A stretch of DNA of 64,000 bases from positions 165,669 to 229,668 of the forward strand of contig QJNS01000125.1 in assembly GCA_004154925.1 (NCBI GenBank), written 5' to 3'. The notes below the pieces were generated by a model. It was not told where the DNA came from, made no database searches, and worked only from the letters and a program-made list of their open reading frames with translations. This document shows, piece after piece, positions 48,219 through 59,898 of this stretch. Source of the DNA: Monosporascus cannonballus. Lineage: Eukaryota > Ascomycota > Sordariomycetes > Xylariales. Position numbers and translations under genes: made by a program. How positions within the stretch are numbered: the first letter of the stretch is position 1; the number at the start of each line of letters is the position of its first letter.

Positions 48219-49707
48219 ATGTCCTCTCTTTCCTCCCGCTGTTTCTACCGTTCCCTCCGCTGCCATTCAGCATTGAAACGCCCCGTTACGAGGCGTCGCC
48301 TTATACCATTCGACACATTTAGGCCCCTGCGATTCCAGAGAACCATCACGATGGGTCCTACCATCAAGCTGAGCAGCGGCTACGAGATGCCCCAGGTGGG
48401 CTTCGGTCTATGGAAGGTCGACAACGCGATATGCGTCGACACCGTCTACAACGCCATCAAGACCGGCTACAGGCTTTTGGACGGCGCGTGTGGTAAGTTG
48501 GTCCGATTGTTCGAAGACATGGAGTAGAACAACAGACAAAGAGACGGAGGCCAAGCAACAACCCCTCCTTGCACCCTCCCTGCCCCACCACAGCACCCAC
48601 CCCCTCCCCACCTCCGTTGAATGCGCCTCCTCGGGTTAATTCACCCCTGCACCCCTGTATCGTCTAAAAGTCGCCCGAAACTCAGAAAAAGCAAAGGGGC
48701 GTCTCTCGCTAACTAGGAGGTCTCGGCGGCGGCTGAACAGACTACGGAAACGAGAAGGAGTGCGGCGAGGGCGTGGCGCGCGCCATCAAGGAGGGGCTCG
48801 TGAAGCGGGAGGACCTGTTCATCACGTCGAAGCTGTGGCCGACGTTCGAGGACGCGGACAAGGTGGAGCCGGCGTGCCGGCGGTCGCTGGCCGACTGGGG
48901 GCTCGAATACTTCGACCTGTACCTGATCCACTTCCCCGGGGCGCTCAAGTACGTGGACCCCTCGGTGCGGTACCCGCCCGGGTGGCAGTACGACGGCAAG
49001 GACGGCGGCGTCGTGCGCTCCAACACGCCCATGCACGAGACGTGGCGCGCCATGGAGGCGCTCGTGGGCGCCGGCCTCGCGCGCAGCATCGGCGTGTCCA
49101 ACTTCCAGGCGCAGCTGATCTACGACATGCTGCGGTACGCCAAGATCCCGCCCGCGACGCTGCAGATCGAGCACCACCCGTACCTCGTGCAGCGGGAGCT
49201 GCTGAGCCTGGCGCGCAGCGAGGGCATCGCCGTGACGGCGTACAGCTCGTTCGGGCCGGCCAGCTTCCTGGAGTTCGGCTTCAAGCACGCGCAGGCGCTC
49301 GTGCCGCTGATGAAGGACGACCTCATCACGTCGCTCGCGAGCAAGTACGGCAAGAAGCCCAGCCAGATCCTGCTGCGCTGGGCCACGCAGCGCGGCCTCG
49401 CCGTCATCCCCAAGACCAGCCGCGTCGAGGTCATGGCCGAGAACCTCGACGTCACCGGCTTCGACCTGGAGCAGGCCGACATCGACGCCATCACCGCCAA
49501 GGACTCCGGCATCCGGTTTAACCAGCCCTCGAACGTGAGTCTCTTACCATCGCTACTGTCCCGACTAGATATCCCCATATCTCCAAATCCCCGGGCTTTT
49601 GATGATATTGCTCTCTTTGTTCCCCCATCCCCAAATGCCCAAGTCAATACGCTAACTACTACCCCCGATAGTACTTCCCGACCGATAAGATGTGGATCTT
49701 CGGTTAG
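48219..49707 (+). CDS. D-xylose reductase-like aldo-keto reductase
   Basis: NAD(P)H-dependent reduction of D-xylose to xylitol is the reaction expected for this family (AKR2), the first step of fungal pentose use, in the cytosol. Exons are 48219-48492, 48741-49534 and 49672-49707. The introns (248 and 137 bp) have GTAAGT and GTGAGT donors. From ATG 48351 the protein is 323 residues, the usual size. The AKR tetrad is complete: D44 (LLDGA), Y49 (DYGNEKE, rebuilt across intron 1), K78 (TSKLW) and H111 (YLIHFP). [13 protein letters not shown] and RFNQPSN are further family marks. An in-frame ATG at 48219 would add 44 basic, Ser/Arg-rich residues resembling a mitochondrial presequence. The coenzyme loop reads IPKTSRVEV, not the usual IPKSN...R, so NADPH preference may differ. 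Exon 2 is very GC-rich. Confidence 0.92.
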
Positions 49708-49810
49708 ATGGGGGTGTCATGGGTTCGGCCGAGACGGTGGTGGAGCTCTAGACGTACATCATACAGCCTTCGGTTCTTTATACAACACATACAGCGTAAT
49801 TGGACTGGCG

Positions 49811-49834
49811 CCTTCCGAGATACGCCTCGGAAGG
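49811..49834. other. Hairpin downstream of the xylose reductase-like gene
   Basis: CCTTCCGAG (49811-49819) and CTCGGAAGG (49826-49834) form a perfect 9-bp stem around a 6-base loop, about 105 bp after the stop codon. It may lie in the 3' UTR; its role is unknown. Confidence 0.5.
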
Positions 49835-50311
49835 TAATGTAATTAGGATGGTCTAGATCACGCTCCATTATGTCGTACCACCATAAATGGCGGCATCACC
49901 ATTAGCCTGATCAAGTTCTATGGAGATCCTCCGTGTTTCCGCAACCTGTAACCCAATCGTGCTACGGTGCTGGAGTTTTATCGATGTCGCAAGCCGTCAA
50001 GCATATTGCCAGAGGCCTTAAATGGCATTTCTACGCAATAGCGCCGCATGGCCGGTCACGAATAACGCCATCTTACATCTCTTGTTGCGAACTCAATTTC
50101 GCAGCTTTATTAGCTCTATCCAGAACGCCGCGCTATGCTACACCGGAATAGAAGGTCCGGTGGCGGACCGACGTTCACTCTCTTTGGTGTTGACTATTAA
50201 ATAAAATCAGAGTGGTATTGGCACCCAGGAGCCCTCCGGAAAACCTCCAAGCGTTCAACTATGCAACCGATCCATTGGGTCTCTTTTGAGAATGTACATG
50301 CCTCTAAGCAG
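49835..50311. other. Intergenic between convergent genes, nothing recognised
   Basis: Separates the ends of the convergently transcribed xylose reductase-like and SDS22 genes. No open frame of note. Confidence 0.5.
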
Positions 50312-51618
50312 TTATGTCTTCACAAAAGCTAATAATATGTCAACATATTCGGTTCATATGGTAGTCAATAGCGTCGAGTAAAGACTCACTTGCATCGATC
50401 TGCTGCACTTGTGGCAGAGCCAGGCGTACCTTATTCCTGTACAGCGCAGGCTGCCGCAGCTGCAAAGGATTGCCTTCGAAATACACCGTCGTCAGGTTTT
50501 CTTTGTCAGCCAATTCTCTCTCGACATCCGCAAAGTCGGAGATCTGGTTGTAGCTCGCCCATACTTCTTCGATCTCCTTCAAGTGACTGATGCCCTTCAG
50601 GCTCTTAATCATGTTGTTAGAGATTTCAAGCGTTCGGATATTTGTGTTCCCGTCCAGGCCCTCGAGGCTCTCGAGAGCGTTGTGCGAGATGTAGAGCTCC
50701 TCCAGCTGTGGCGCTTCCCTCAGGGGCGATAGGTCCTTGATCCGATTGGACTGGATGCTCAACAGTCTTAATTTGGGAAGTCCGCCAAGACCGCTCAACT
50801 CGGTGATCTTATTCTTTGCTAGCCAGAGCTCCTCGAGGTTCTTCAGCGAATCGAGATTCTTTATCTCCCGTATCCGGTTCGACCCCAATTCTAATTGGCG
50901 CAAGTTCGTCAGGGTATCCAGCCCCTCGATCGTGCTTATCTTGTTGGAGACAAAGTACAGATCCGTCAGGTCCGTCAGATGCTCGATGTGTTTGATATGC
51001 TTGATTTTGTTGAAGCTGAGGTCGAGGGATGTGAGCTTTGTGAGGCTGTCTAATCCCCTGATATGGGAAATGAGGTTATCGTAGAGATCGAGCTCTTCTA
51101 ACGTGGACGCTAGACCGGATAAACCGTCGATATGCTGAACAAGATTTTGCCGGAGACAGAGTCTCATGACGTGCTTGAAGCGCTCGAGCCGCAAGGCAGA
51201 GATTGACGAGATTCGGGATTGCGTCAATGTGAGCTCCTCCGTTTCTGGGTCCTCATCATCCAGCAAATCTAAAGTCGTCAAATGTCATTCGTTAGCTGTT
51301 AACCCCCGGGCGGCCATGGACACGGAATGCAGGTCATGGAAGACGCGTGCGTTTATGTGTGTCCGTACCTTCGTCGGCAGAAATCTCCTCGCCCCGTAAC
51401 ACATTCTCTTCGTCCGAGTACTCTGGATCCGATATGGCTTCGGGGTTCTGCAGCAGGGCATTCCGATCGACGCGCAGCTTGCCGTCCCAACCTCTGCTAT
51501 CCCTCAAACCGGGGCTGGGCTGACCATCACTCCGCTCGGTACGATTCTCATTCTCGACCAGTTCTATGTGGTGCGCCGAGGCCTCATTCCCGGTTTCCCG
51601 AGTGACTTGTCCGGGCAT
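50312..51618 (-). CDS. sds22: Protein phosphatase 1 regulatory subunit SDS22
   Basis: A leucine-rich-repeat partner of protein phosphatase 1 that acts in PP1 assembly and mitotic control, mainly in nucleus and cytosol. Exons on the minus strand are 51369-51618, 50390-51268 and 50312-50328. The introns are 100 bp (GTACGG donor) and 61 bp (GTGAGT donor). The start ATG at 51616-51618 gives MPGQVTRE; an upstream in-frame extension lacks an ATG. The 381-residue product has an acidic N-terminus (GWDGKLRVDRNALLQNPEAI, then DLLDDEDPETEE). About eleven 22-residue LRRs follow (for example LEELDLYDNLISHIRGLDSL, LRQLELGSNRIREI, LEELWLAKNKITELSGL), then an LRR-cap region (YFEGNPLQ, LPQVQQIDA) ending TFVKT from the tiny last exon. 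Length and N- and C-terminal motifs fit fungal SDS22 closely. Confidence 0.94.
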
Positions 51619-52305
51619 GGTGTGAAGGGGAATCCGTCTGGGTGATTGACTCTGAGCCGGGAAGCTGTTCGTGATGACGCGGAAGAAGGGGCTGTCACGA
51701 TATGTAGGTCGGTTCGGTCGAATAATTAGAAGTTTAGTCAATAAGTCAATGCAGGCGGGTGGATGGTGATGGAAGGTGAGCCACGTCTGGAGTCCCTGGC
51801 ACCTGGAAATGCCTTGTAGTAGAGTTAGGTACCCGGGTATGCACTCACTCTAACCCCGCCAGATACTTGGGACCAGCAAAACGTTGTACATGTACCTACC
51901 TAGCCCTACCTGGTATCTGCACAATGACACCCAATGAGAATTCGATGCTTGGCCGAATAGCGTTATATGGTTGCCCTAACTGTGCTAACTTGGCAGTGGG
52001 ACAAGGAGCCAAGTTAGTGGGGTCGACAGCTGAAAATAATGCTACGCTGTTTCCCAGTCACTTGTGATGGCCTGATTGCTTGAAACGTGGACCAAGATGA
52101 TCCAACAACCAGCTTTGACCTTCACGACCTTCACCCAGACCTCAATTCGGCCTCCCAATCGTCCCTATCCCATCAAGATGTTCATTATACATGATGCCTT
52201 ACATTACACCCTCGTCTCCATCTAGCTTGGCCACTCAAATGTTTCGTGCGTATTAACTCCCCCGCATGACCCGTTCTTGACAATGCTTCTGAACCCCCAA
52301 TCACA
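51619..52305. promoter_or_regulatory. Divergent promoter region between SDS22 and the hydrolase gene
   Basis: The two genes face away from each other across about 690 bp. No clear TATA box for either. A 66-codon open frame at 51867-52067 has no recognisable features. Confidence 0.4.
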
Positions 52306-53501
52306 ATGTTTCCCCTTCGTCGCCCTGCACTTCTGTCCTATCGGCCTGGTCGGACTATTTCCACCCCATCAACGGCCTCCACGCGACCCCGCATCACCCC
52401 TTTCACATGCAGGAGAAGCGTTCATGTCGAAGGTCTAATGCTTGCTCCCGTGGTCTTTGGCGGCCTGTTCGTGTCACTATGGAGCTGGAAATGCTTCATG
52501 ATGGTGGCCCTTCAGAACAAAATCATCTACATGCCCGGCCTGCCTCCCAATGCACGCCGGGAGAAGATATCTGATTACGCTAGTCGCTGTGGCGGTCTCC
52601 AATGGCAGGAGGAGAGAGTTCGCGCTGCCGACGGCACAGATCTGGCCCTTTGTGTGACAGAAGTTGACATGGGACGCAATCAACCGTCCAAATTCCCGGA
52701 TCCGGCCTTCTACGTCCTCTACTTTCAGGGTTAGCATGCATAAACCTACCCAGCCGGGCCGGCCAGGAAAGCTTACTATTTACTGCCGAAGGAAATGCGT
52801 CTTCTATCCCCCCTCGTCTTCCTGACCTGTCATCTGCAATCTGCATGCTGCGAAGGCTCGTGCAGGAAGATGCCAGGAAGATTAGATTCACATTCGTGTG
52901 TCTTAGCTACAGAGGCTATTGGACATCACAAGGACGTCCGAATGAAGAGGGCCTGAGGCTAGACGCCGCGGCAGCTCTCAATTGGATCTCGCAGCTGCAT
53001 CTGGCATCCGGCAGCAGCGAGTCGCAGACTGTACCCCCAGGTGAGGTCGTCCTTTGGGGACAAAGCATTGGAGCCGGCGTGGCCACCAATCTGGTCGCGG
53101 AGCATTCAATGCCTGGTAATTTACGTCTCAATTCACTAATCCTCGAGACCCCATTCACATCCATCCGCGCGATGCTTCAGGTTCTGTATCCCCAGAAATG
53201 GTTACCGTATCAGTACCTGTGGCCCTTCCTGCGTAACCACCTGGACAGTTGGGGGAATCTAGGTGTTATCTCTGAAAAATACAAAGGTAGTAGTCGGCCC
53301 AGCATACTCTTGCTCGAAGCAGCAAAAGATGAGTTGGTACCATCAAAAATGAGTCGGGAGATATACGACAGATGTCTCCAGGTTGATATCCCCGTGGATA
53401 GGGTGGCTGTAGGCGGCGCGTTTCATAACGATTCCATCTTCAGAGCAGAAGGCCGGAAAGCCGTCGCGAATTTCATAGTACAGAAGATGACAGATGGCTA
53501 G
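52306..53501 (+). CDS. Membrane-anchored alpha/beta hydrolase (Bem46/ABHD13-like)
   Basis: Exons are 52306-52729 and 52792-53501; the 62-bp intron has a GTTAGC donor. The 377-residue product starts with an Arg/Ser/Thr-rich segment. A single hydrophobic helix follows at about residues 45-70 (LMLAPVVFGGLFVSLWSWKC), then KIIYMPGLPP. The catalytic triad is visible: nucleophile S233 in the elbow WGQSIGAG, acid D321 (EAAKDELVPS) and base H353 (GAFHND). SYRGYWTSQG near residue 180 forms the typical strand before the active site. The helix plus MPGLPP layout matches the Bem46/ABHD13 group of membrane-bound serine hydrolases, whose substrates are poorly known. The basic leader could target the protein to mitochondria. 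Confidence 0.88.
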
Positions 53502-54412
53502 TCGATATCCCTTATCGAAGCAATAATTATACAGACGAAAACGTACGGGCGAGATTGTGCCTTGCTTCTGCTGCAACCCATTGTGCAGAGTACGACATCC
53601 CTAAGCCCGTCTTGGGAATAAAGATTGTGTAGAGTATACAGAACCCTTGGATCCTGAACAAGGGTCCTTAGCCTGCTCCGAAGAGACCACTCCCCGCTGA
53701 CCTACCGAATGAGAAGTCGGGCCACTTGAGCCAAACTGCTCCGTGCCCGCCCTCTCCCCCCTTTTTCTTTAAAAAAAAAAGAAACAAGATAAAAAAGGGA
53801 CGCCACGAAGAGTATATTTCTCGATTCCCTTTTCGAGAGAAAGCCCTCGAGATATTGACATTTTATAGCCTAGCTGAGGCTTGGCTGATGTACCCGGTAG
53901 CAGGCTTGACGCAATTACGGCCAGGGGTCTTGACGGGGAATCAGGCGTTCTGCATTTAAGTATGCATGTCTCGGATCCAGCACATACCTATGTTGACACA
54001 TTTCTCGGATTTCCCCAACGATGCGGTCTACATCTCTTTGTTCGCGAGGACAGCGAGTAACGCTACCATGAACCGATAGCTTGAGAGAAACGTGTTATAT
54101 CGGAAACCTCATGGCCCCGCTTCAGTCCGTTGTTAGTTCACATTCGAGGTAGGCCAGGCGGACGAGTCGATAGGGAGTGCCATCACAGCGCGGTTGACCA
54201 GCCACCACTGCACAGGAGTTTGGGAGAAAAAAAAACGAATATATCAGATTTCAGGAACACTAGACCAAACAAGAAACGGGGAAGGACATCGAGACCCCAT
54301 ACCCGTATACCACCCAGACACCCATCCATCCAGCGTTTGAAAAAGGAAAATCCAACCAAGGTAGAAGATGGATGAACCTCTCTCGTATCCCGCACGTCTT
54401 CAACCGGGCTAC
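53502..54412. other. Intergenic between convergent genes
   Basis: Lies between the 3' ends of the hydrolase and Argonaute genes. It has a pyrimidine run then A10 near 53750-53780 and an A-rich stretch near 54225. Open frames here have no recognisable content. Confidence 0.45.
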
Positions 54413-57400
54413 CTAGATGTAAAACATGCTATCCTTCAAATTATCATGGATCCTCACGTGCGCCGCCATCTGCGACGCGTCCGCATGGTCGCCCGCCCCC
54501 GACACGGTGGAAGCCCCGTCATCCGACGCCAAGCTCGGGTCGTAGAAATCCTTCAGGTAGCGCCGGGCGCGCTCGCACACGATGTCGGCGTAGTACGCGG
54601 GCGTGCAGACGGAGACGGCGCGCGTCGCGCGGCCGTAGACGTAGCTGAGGCCATGCGTGACGTGCTCGAGTGTGTCCTCGACGTTTCCGTTCTGCACAAG
54701 CGGTGCCCTGGTGTTGCTCGCGGACTTTCGGAAGATCTCGTCGTGGACGACGAAGTAGTGCGCCGGGCGCGCCGTGCCCTGGATCGCCGAGTGCGCCTGC
54801 AGGAAGAAGTCCCAGCCGCGGGCCTCGGTGACGCCGCGGTCGACGCCGGTCCCCGCGGCGCAGTTGGACGAGCGGTCCGCGCCCTCGACCGTCGTCGGGT
54901 AAAAGCGCGTGTGGTGCCGCTTCCCCACCACCACCACGGTGAGGCGAGGCAGGCCGGCCTTCCGCTGCGCCGCTGAGTACATCTCCTCGCACGCGGCCCG
55001 CAGGAGGGGCAGCTCGTCGTCGTGCACAATCCTGTACTGGCCCTCGGACACCCCGTCGCGGTAGACGAGGATGTTCTCGGGCAGGGAGGGGTGCCGGCCC
55101 TTTGTCCTCCAGAGGTTCAGCCTCGACTTCAACATGTCCTTGAGATTGGACACTGGCATCCGTTAGCACTAATAATCCTATTCATGTCATAGGTGGGGCT
55201 AGAAAACATGTCCCGAAGGGAGAGGTTGACCACATGACGTAGCACAGGGGGTTAGTGAAAAGTAGTGTATGGATGGAAGGCGAAGCAAACGAAACTCTGA
55301 AATTCTTACCCATCTCCTGCCGAGCCTTGGACTGAATCGACAAGACAGCCGGCCACTGCCCCATCCACTTGTCAATGTTTGCAACCATTCCAGCGACGCT
55401 GGGGGCCTTGTCGGTAGAGCCGGGTGACGGATGCGTGACGTCGATGCCGACGACCATGGTCTTGTCCTCGCTCAAGAAGGGTAGCCGCCTATTCCTGATC
55501 TCCTGGTTGCTCCCGCCCAGTTTGAGGTTGAACTTGAGCGCCACATTGCGGAAGTATTGGTCCTGGTTCTTGGCCAGCTTAGAACCCACCGAGCAAATCG
55601 TTGCGACGCCGAACTTGACATCGCAGAGATGCTTGATACGGTCGTAGACCGGCATGTTGGCTGCCGGCAGCACGATAAAAAGTAGGCTTGCTCTCTGGGC
55701 CGCTTCTCGGAGGTGTGCCTCGATTGAAGGATCTTCCTGGCTGCCGTATGACCATCTTTTCGTGAAGCTCTGATCCGCGATGCTGATGCCAGTGCTTCTC
55801 AGTACTTGGCGAAACTGACTCATTGTATCGTTAAACTGATTCGCATCCCTAAAGGCGGCGGAATCGCCGGGAAAGGACATAGCGATGCTATTAAATGCAC
55901 CGTATTAGTGATATTTTAATAGGATATGGAGATAAGGTTTGAAAGGTACCGTGGTGCCTCAAAAACAGGATATATACTCAGATAGACGAGCTTCTTCGAA
56001 GCAGGATGGAGGGTAGGCCGGGGGGGAGGGGGGGGTGGTTGAGGGGGTCAGTTTGTCCCCGAAAGCCGCTTACCATCCCCAGGGCTTAGCTGGCCCAAAT
56101 TTGGTAAATTTCTTGCCCATGACGTTCCAAGCACTATTGTCAGCCCTAGTAGCTGCATTGCCGTAGTGGACTTCGGGTCCAGTAAGAACACGTCCTTGAA
56201 CCGTGATCAATTCGGGTTTGACAGTCATGTCGAAGCGACGCTGTGAATAACTGTGTAAGCCGTATATAGCGCAACAAGTGAATCAAGACATCATACAAGT
56301 AGAGGATTCGTCTGTGGCGATAGGCCAACTATGCTTATGCCTTCGCCGACGATGGACATCGCGTTCACCGAGGGCTTGCGCACAGCGAGCCCGATCATGT
56401 TCGCCGTCTGATTCGGACTTAATTTTGTACCAGCGCTCTGACCCGGCAGAATGTCGCAAACCTCTGGCGGAAGGTAGGTCGGATTCTCTCTTGTGCCGAC
56501 ATTGATGACCGGTAAGTCGATCTCCTTCAACGAGATGTTGTATGCTACAAATGCGGGTTAGTCTCCGGATGGAAACGACGGTATGTGTTTGCTTACTCTG
56601 CCTAAAGAAGTCATAAACACTTATGTATCTTCCGCCGGTCGAAGACTGGCCAGCTGGCTGGGCTTTTTTGCCTCCTTTAGCACCTTTCCCTTTGCCGGGA
56701 GCGGGGGTCTTTTGCTGGTCGAGCCAGAACTCAACGCCTCTGGGGCCGGCGCCGAATTCAGATACTCTTGGGGGATGATCCAGGTTCGCACCATCCCTTT
56801 TAAAAGCGAGGCCGAAGATGGTCTTTTTCCTTAGTATAACCTCTCCCGTCTTGTTCTTCTTCCGCTCTATATGCCTGGGGCTCACCTTGAGCCTCTCCAG
56901 GAACTTCTCCAGTTTGTACTTGTTGTGAGTGCCGTATTCACGGATCACAGTCGCCAGAGGTCCTGGCTTGTAGAATGCGCCGTAGCTGACATTCACGTTG
57001 ACCAAGATCCGCGCCGTGGCGGCCCGCACGCTGGCGAAAAACCCGCGGATAGCCTGCAGACCAGATCCCAGATCGGCAAACCCGTCCTGCCGCGGATTTA
57101 GTGGAAAGTTCCTGCTAGCCCCGATAGCAGCCAAATGGAGTTTGGTCTTCGAATAATGATTGAAGAAGATATTGAGTGCCTGTATCATGGGCTGCTTGTC
57201 ATAGTGCCCGATGGGCAGAGTCGAGGACGTCAGGTACTCCAGCAGGTTGCTGACAGAGAGAGTATTTGTATACTTCAGACGCACGTCGTACCTGGTTGCT
57301 CGCTGCGTGGGTTCATCCTCCCCCTCGGCGCGGTAGGTGATATCCCACTTTTTCTCATCTTGGGGCAACCGTTGCCGCGAGACGAGGGTCGACTTGAAGT

Positions 57401-57963
57401 CTGTGACAATGCCATCCCGTAGCGCAGCAAGATCCGGCTCCTCGAGGAGAAGGCCGACGATGCGGACCAGCTTCTTTCCCACTGCCTCAGGCTTGACCTC
57501 GATGGCGTAGCTATATAGTACTAACTCCTTTTTTGCAACAAGCTCGACGTAGTTGGCCCAAAGAACCACAGGTTTTCCGTCGGTTCCATACGCAGGTCGC
57601 TGAGGGAAGATTGGCTTCAGGCTGAGTTTGCCGAGCTGTGATGCTAGTGAATTCTGTGTAGCATCCTCTATCTTCGTTACGTTGGGGTCGGGTTGTGGGG
57701 CGTTGGCGCCGGAAGGAGGCCTATTTTGCGTTTAGCCTACAGCGATCCATATAGGCATTTAAACCCGCCGAAGAAGGATGCATCAGTCGCTTGATAGGGG
57801 GATGCAGGAGGAATAAAACGTACCGGTAGACTGCTGGAGCCCCGCCTCCACGACCTCCACCTCCACCTCCTCTGCCGCCATATCCACCACCGCGTCCGCC
57901 ACCGCGACCACCACCACGTCCAGGAAAACTCCCTCTTCCACGGAAGTCGCCGCGGCCTGACAT
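54413..57963 (-). CDS. Argonaute protein (QDE-2 family)
   Basis: Small-RNA-guided slicer of RNA silencing (quelling). Six exons on the minus strand: 57824-57963, 56597-57720, 56297-56544, 56074-56240, 55310-55887 and 54413-55152, giving 998 codons plus stop. All introns are GT-AG (103, 52, 56, 186 and 157 bp). The N-terminus is an RGG/GRG-rich tail of about 45 residues (SGRGDFRGRGSFPGRGG). N and L1 regions follow, then PAZ (about residues 260-420, with VNVNVSYGAFYKPGPL). MID has SIADQSF and LLFIVLP, and PIWI fills the C-terminal third. The slicer tetrad is complete: D709 (GIDVTHP), glutamate finger E751 (ARQEM), D785 (YRDGVSEGQ) and H884 (ARPAHY). KRHHTRFYP is kept. The MID-proximal junction at the 186-bp intron (PWGC-IAMSFPGD) is the least certain splice. 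That intron carries a long C-rich run. Orthology to QDE-2 rather than SMS-2 is not settled. Confidence 0.93.
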
Positions 57964-59085
57964 CTCGTGTAATGTTGATGAAAGATAGGAGGGGTTAGAA
58001 TTTCAATAAAGGTTGGGCTCATGGCTGTTTTGCCAGTGTTAAAAATCCTAGGATGAAATATATCTCAGTGAGAGTTTCGTAGCTGGGTTTCCACGCCTGT
58101 CAGCCCACGTCATCGTAAGACAAGCCCCCCTATGTAGGAGGCCCAGCCATGTGGGATGATTGCACAGTGATTCACGTCTACAAAAATGGTACTGCACATG
58201 CACGCACTCAACAACGTTGGCTCAGAAAGCAATGATCGGCCTATGAGTGACTTGGAATAACTGAGAAGTGATTTGACAGGGAAGCCTGCGCAGGCAAAGT
58301 GCTTTTTATTGGTTTGAAGACCTCAATACAACTCAAGCTTGTTACATCTCGCATCAAACATAAGGCTTCCAGCGGCTACCTTACTACTAATGTATTTTCG
58401 CCACCCGGGGAGATAGAGTCCGAGCCGCCGAACACAGGTTTTGTATATTCATTTTTACAACATTCGATCTAGTCATGGTATTATTGGTTCACTATTCTTT
58501 AACTTTAGAGACAGTCTTGAATCAATACGCACATAATTTTTAAGCAAATTCTATAAAGCCGATTCGCACTTTAATCGTCTACGGCCGCTGTTACGGAATG
58601 CACCCTAAGTATATGTAAGTTTTAATAAAAACTCACTGGGCAGATATCAAGTTCTCGGTATCAATTAAAGGCCCATGGCGCGCAGTCCTATGTACAGCAG
58701 AGTCCTAGATGTGGATCACTGTAAGACAAGCATTATAACGAGCGCACCGTTGGCCGCATAGTACCCTGCCAGGTGGTTGACACGAAAATTCGCGCATTTT
58801 TAAATAACCGGCCAACAACTCCTTGGATAATAACTCCTTGGATTCAATAGATAGACGTATATGGGAACTTCCAGGCTGTTTTCAATTATTACTTCTTTGT
58901 AAATACCATTTTTCCAATTTTTTATGTATTCTGTTTTGGTATCAAAATCGCCTACGAAATCTTTTCGCTCATTTAGGTCACCGCGCAAATTTTTGTGTCA
59001 ACCATCCGCCTTCATCACGCAAGCTTCGCAGGTTCTTTTCACCGACGGCAGGGCTTCCCTGACCTGTCAGTTTTCAGCTTTGACA
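57964..59085. promoter_or_regulatory. Divergent intergenic region between Argonaute and AlaX genes
   Basis: About 1.1 kb with no recognisable gene. The two genes are transcribed away from each other. The 62-codon minus-strand frame at 58800-58988 lacks features. Confidence 0.45.
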
Positions 59086-59898
59086 ATGCAGCGGACAGTC
59101 CTAATATTTCAACACAATGCAAACCTGCACAGCCTGCAAACTGTCGTCACCGCGGTTAGGTCGGTAGCCTCCCTGGATGAGGCCAACAGAGGCCTCTACA
59201 AGCAGGCGAAGGAAGATGACCATGTCGTTGTCACAGAACAGACGATATTCCATCCTCAGGGGGGAGGCCAGCCCTCCGACGTTGGGGTAATGAAGGCCCC
59301 AGACGGAACGACCTTTGACGTCCTCATGGTGCGCCTGAGTGCCATCACCCAAGGCGAGGTCCTGCACTTCGGCCGCTTCTCCGATGGCAGCAAGACATTC
59401 AAGGCTGGGGATGCCACGACGCAGACCATCGACAGTGCGCAGCGTGAGCTGTACTCTCGCTATCACACGGCAGGCCACGTTCTTGGCTCAGCAGTCCGTC
59501 ATCTCCTAGAGAAGGAAGTCGCCAATTTTGATGAGCTTAAAGCATCCCACTTCCCTGACTCGGCGGCTTGCGAGTTTCAGGGGCTTATCGAGGGCAAGTG
59601 GAAGGACCCCATTCAAAAGCGCCTAGACGAGTATATCGGTGCTGCCATGCCAGTCGAGGTCGATTGGTGGGATGAGGATGACTTCAGAAGAAATGGCCTG
59701 GAGAGGTTGATCCCCGACCGCGAGGCCATGGGGATGGATGAAGGGGAGAAATTCCGTGTCGTCAAAATCGTTGGGGCAGAAGTCTACCCCTGCGGAGGAA
59801 CCCATGTTGGGACCACGAACTTGTGCGGCAAGACGAAGGTGAAGAAGATTAGTCGAGCGAAGGGCAATAGTCGTGTAAGCTATAGCATTGACGAATGA
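59086..59898 (+). CDS. AlaX-type alanyl-tRNA editing protein
   Basis: A free-standing relative of the alanyl-tRNA synthetase editing domain that hydrolyses Ser-tRNA(Ala) or Gly-tRNA(Ala) in trans. The single exon gives 270 residues from ATG 59086. An in-frame ATG at 58924 would add 54 residues of Ser/Phe/Arg-rich sequence, and the shorter form matches the usual fungal start better. The zinc-site motifs are present: HTAGH (in SRYHTAGHVLG) and CGGTH (in VYPCGGTHVG). FHPQGGGQPSD near residue 60 is the diagnostic AlaX/AlaRS motif. No synthetase domain is present. Transcribed divergently from the Argonaute gene. Confidence 0.93.
   Translation: MQRTVLIFQHNANLHSLQTVVTAVRSVASLDEANRGLYKQAKEDDHVVVTEQTIFHPQGGGQPSDVGVMKAPDGTTFDVLMVRLSAITQGEVLHFGRFSDGSKTFKAGDATTQTIDSAQRELYSRYHTAGHVLGSAVRHLLEKEVANFDELKASHFPDSAACEFQGLIEGKWKDPIQKRLDEYIGAAMPVEVDWWDEDDFRRNGLERLIPDREAMGMDEGEKFRVVKIVGAEVYPCGGTHVGTTNLCGKTKVKKISRAKGNSRVSYSIDE

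Noticed and set aside
48713..49288. 191-codon minus-strand frame and a 253-codon shifted plus-strand frame over the reductase
   Set aside because: GC-rich third positions in exon 2 of the reductase remove stops from other frames; Arg/Ala/Pro-rich nonsense with no family.
54368..55169. Long open frames on both strands over the last Argonaute exon
   Set aside because: GC-rich coding DNA of the PIWI domain creates shadow frames; only the frame with YRDGVSEGQ and PAHY is real.
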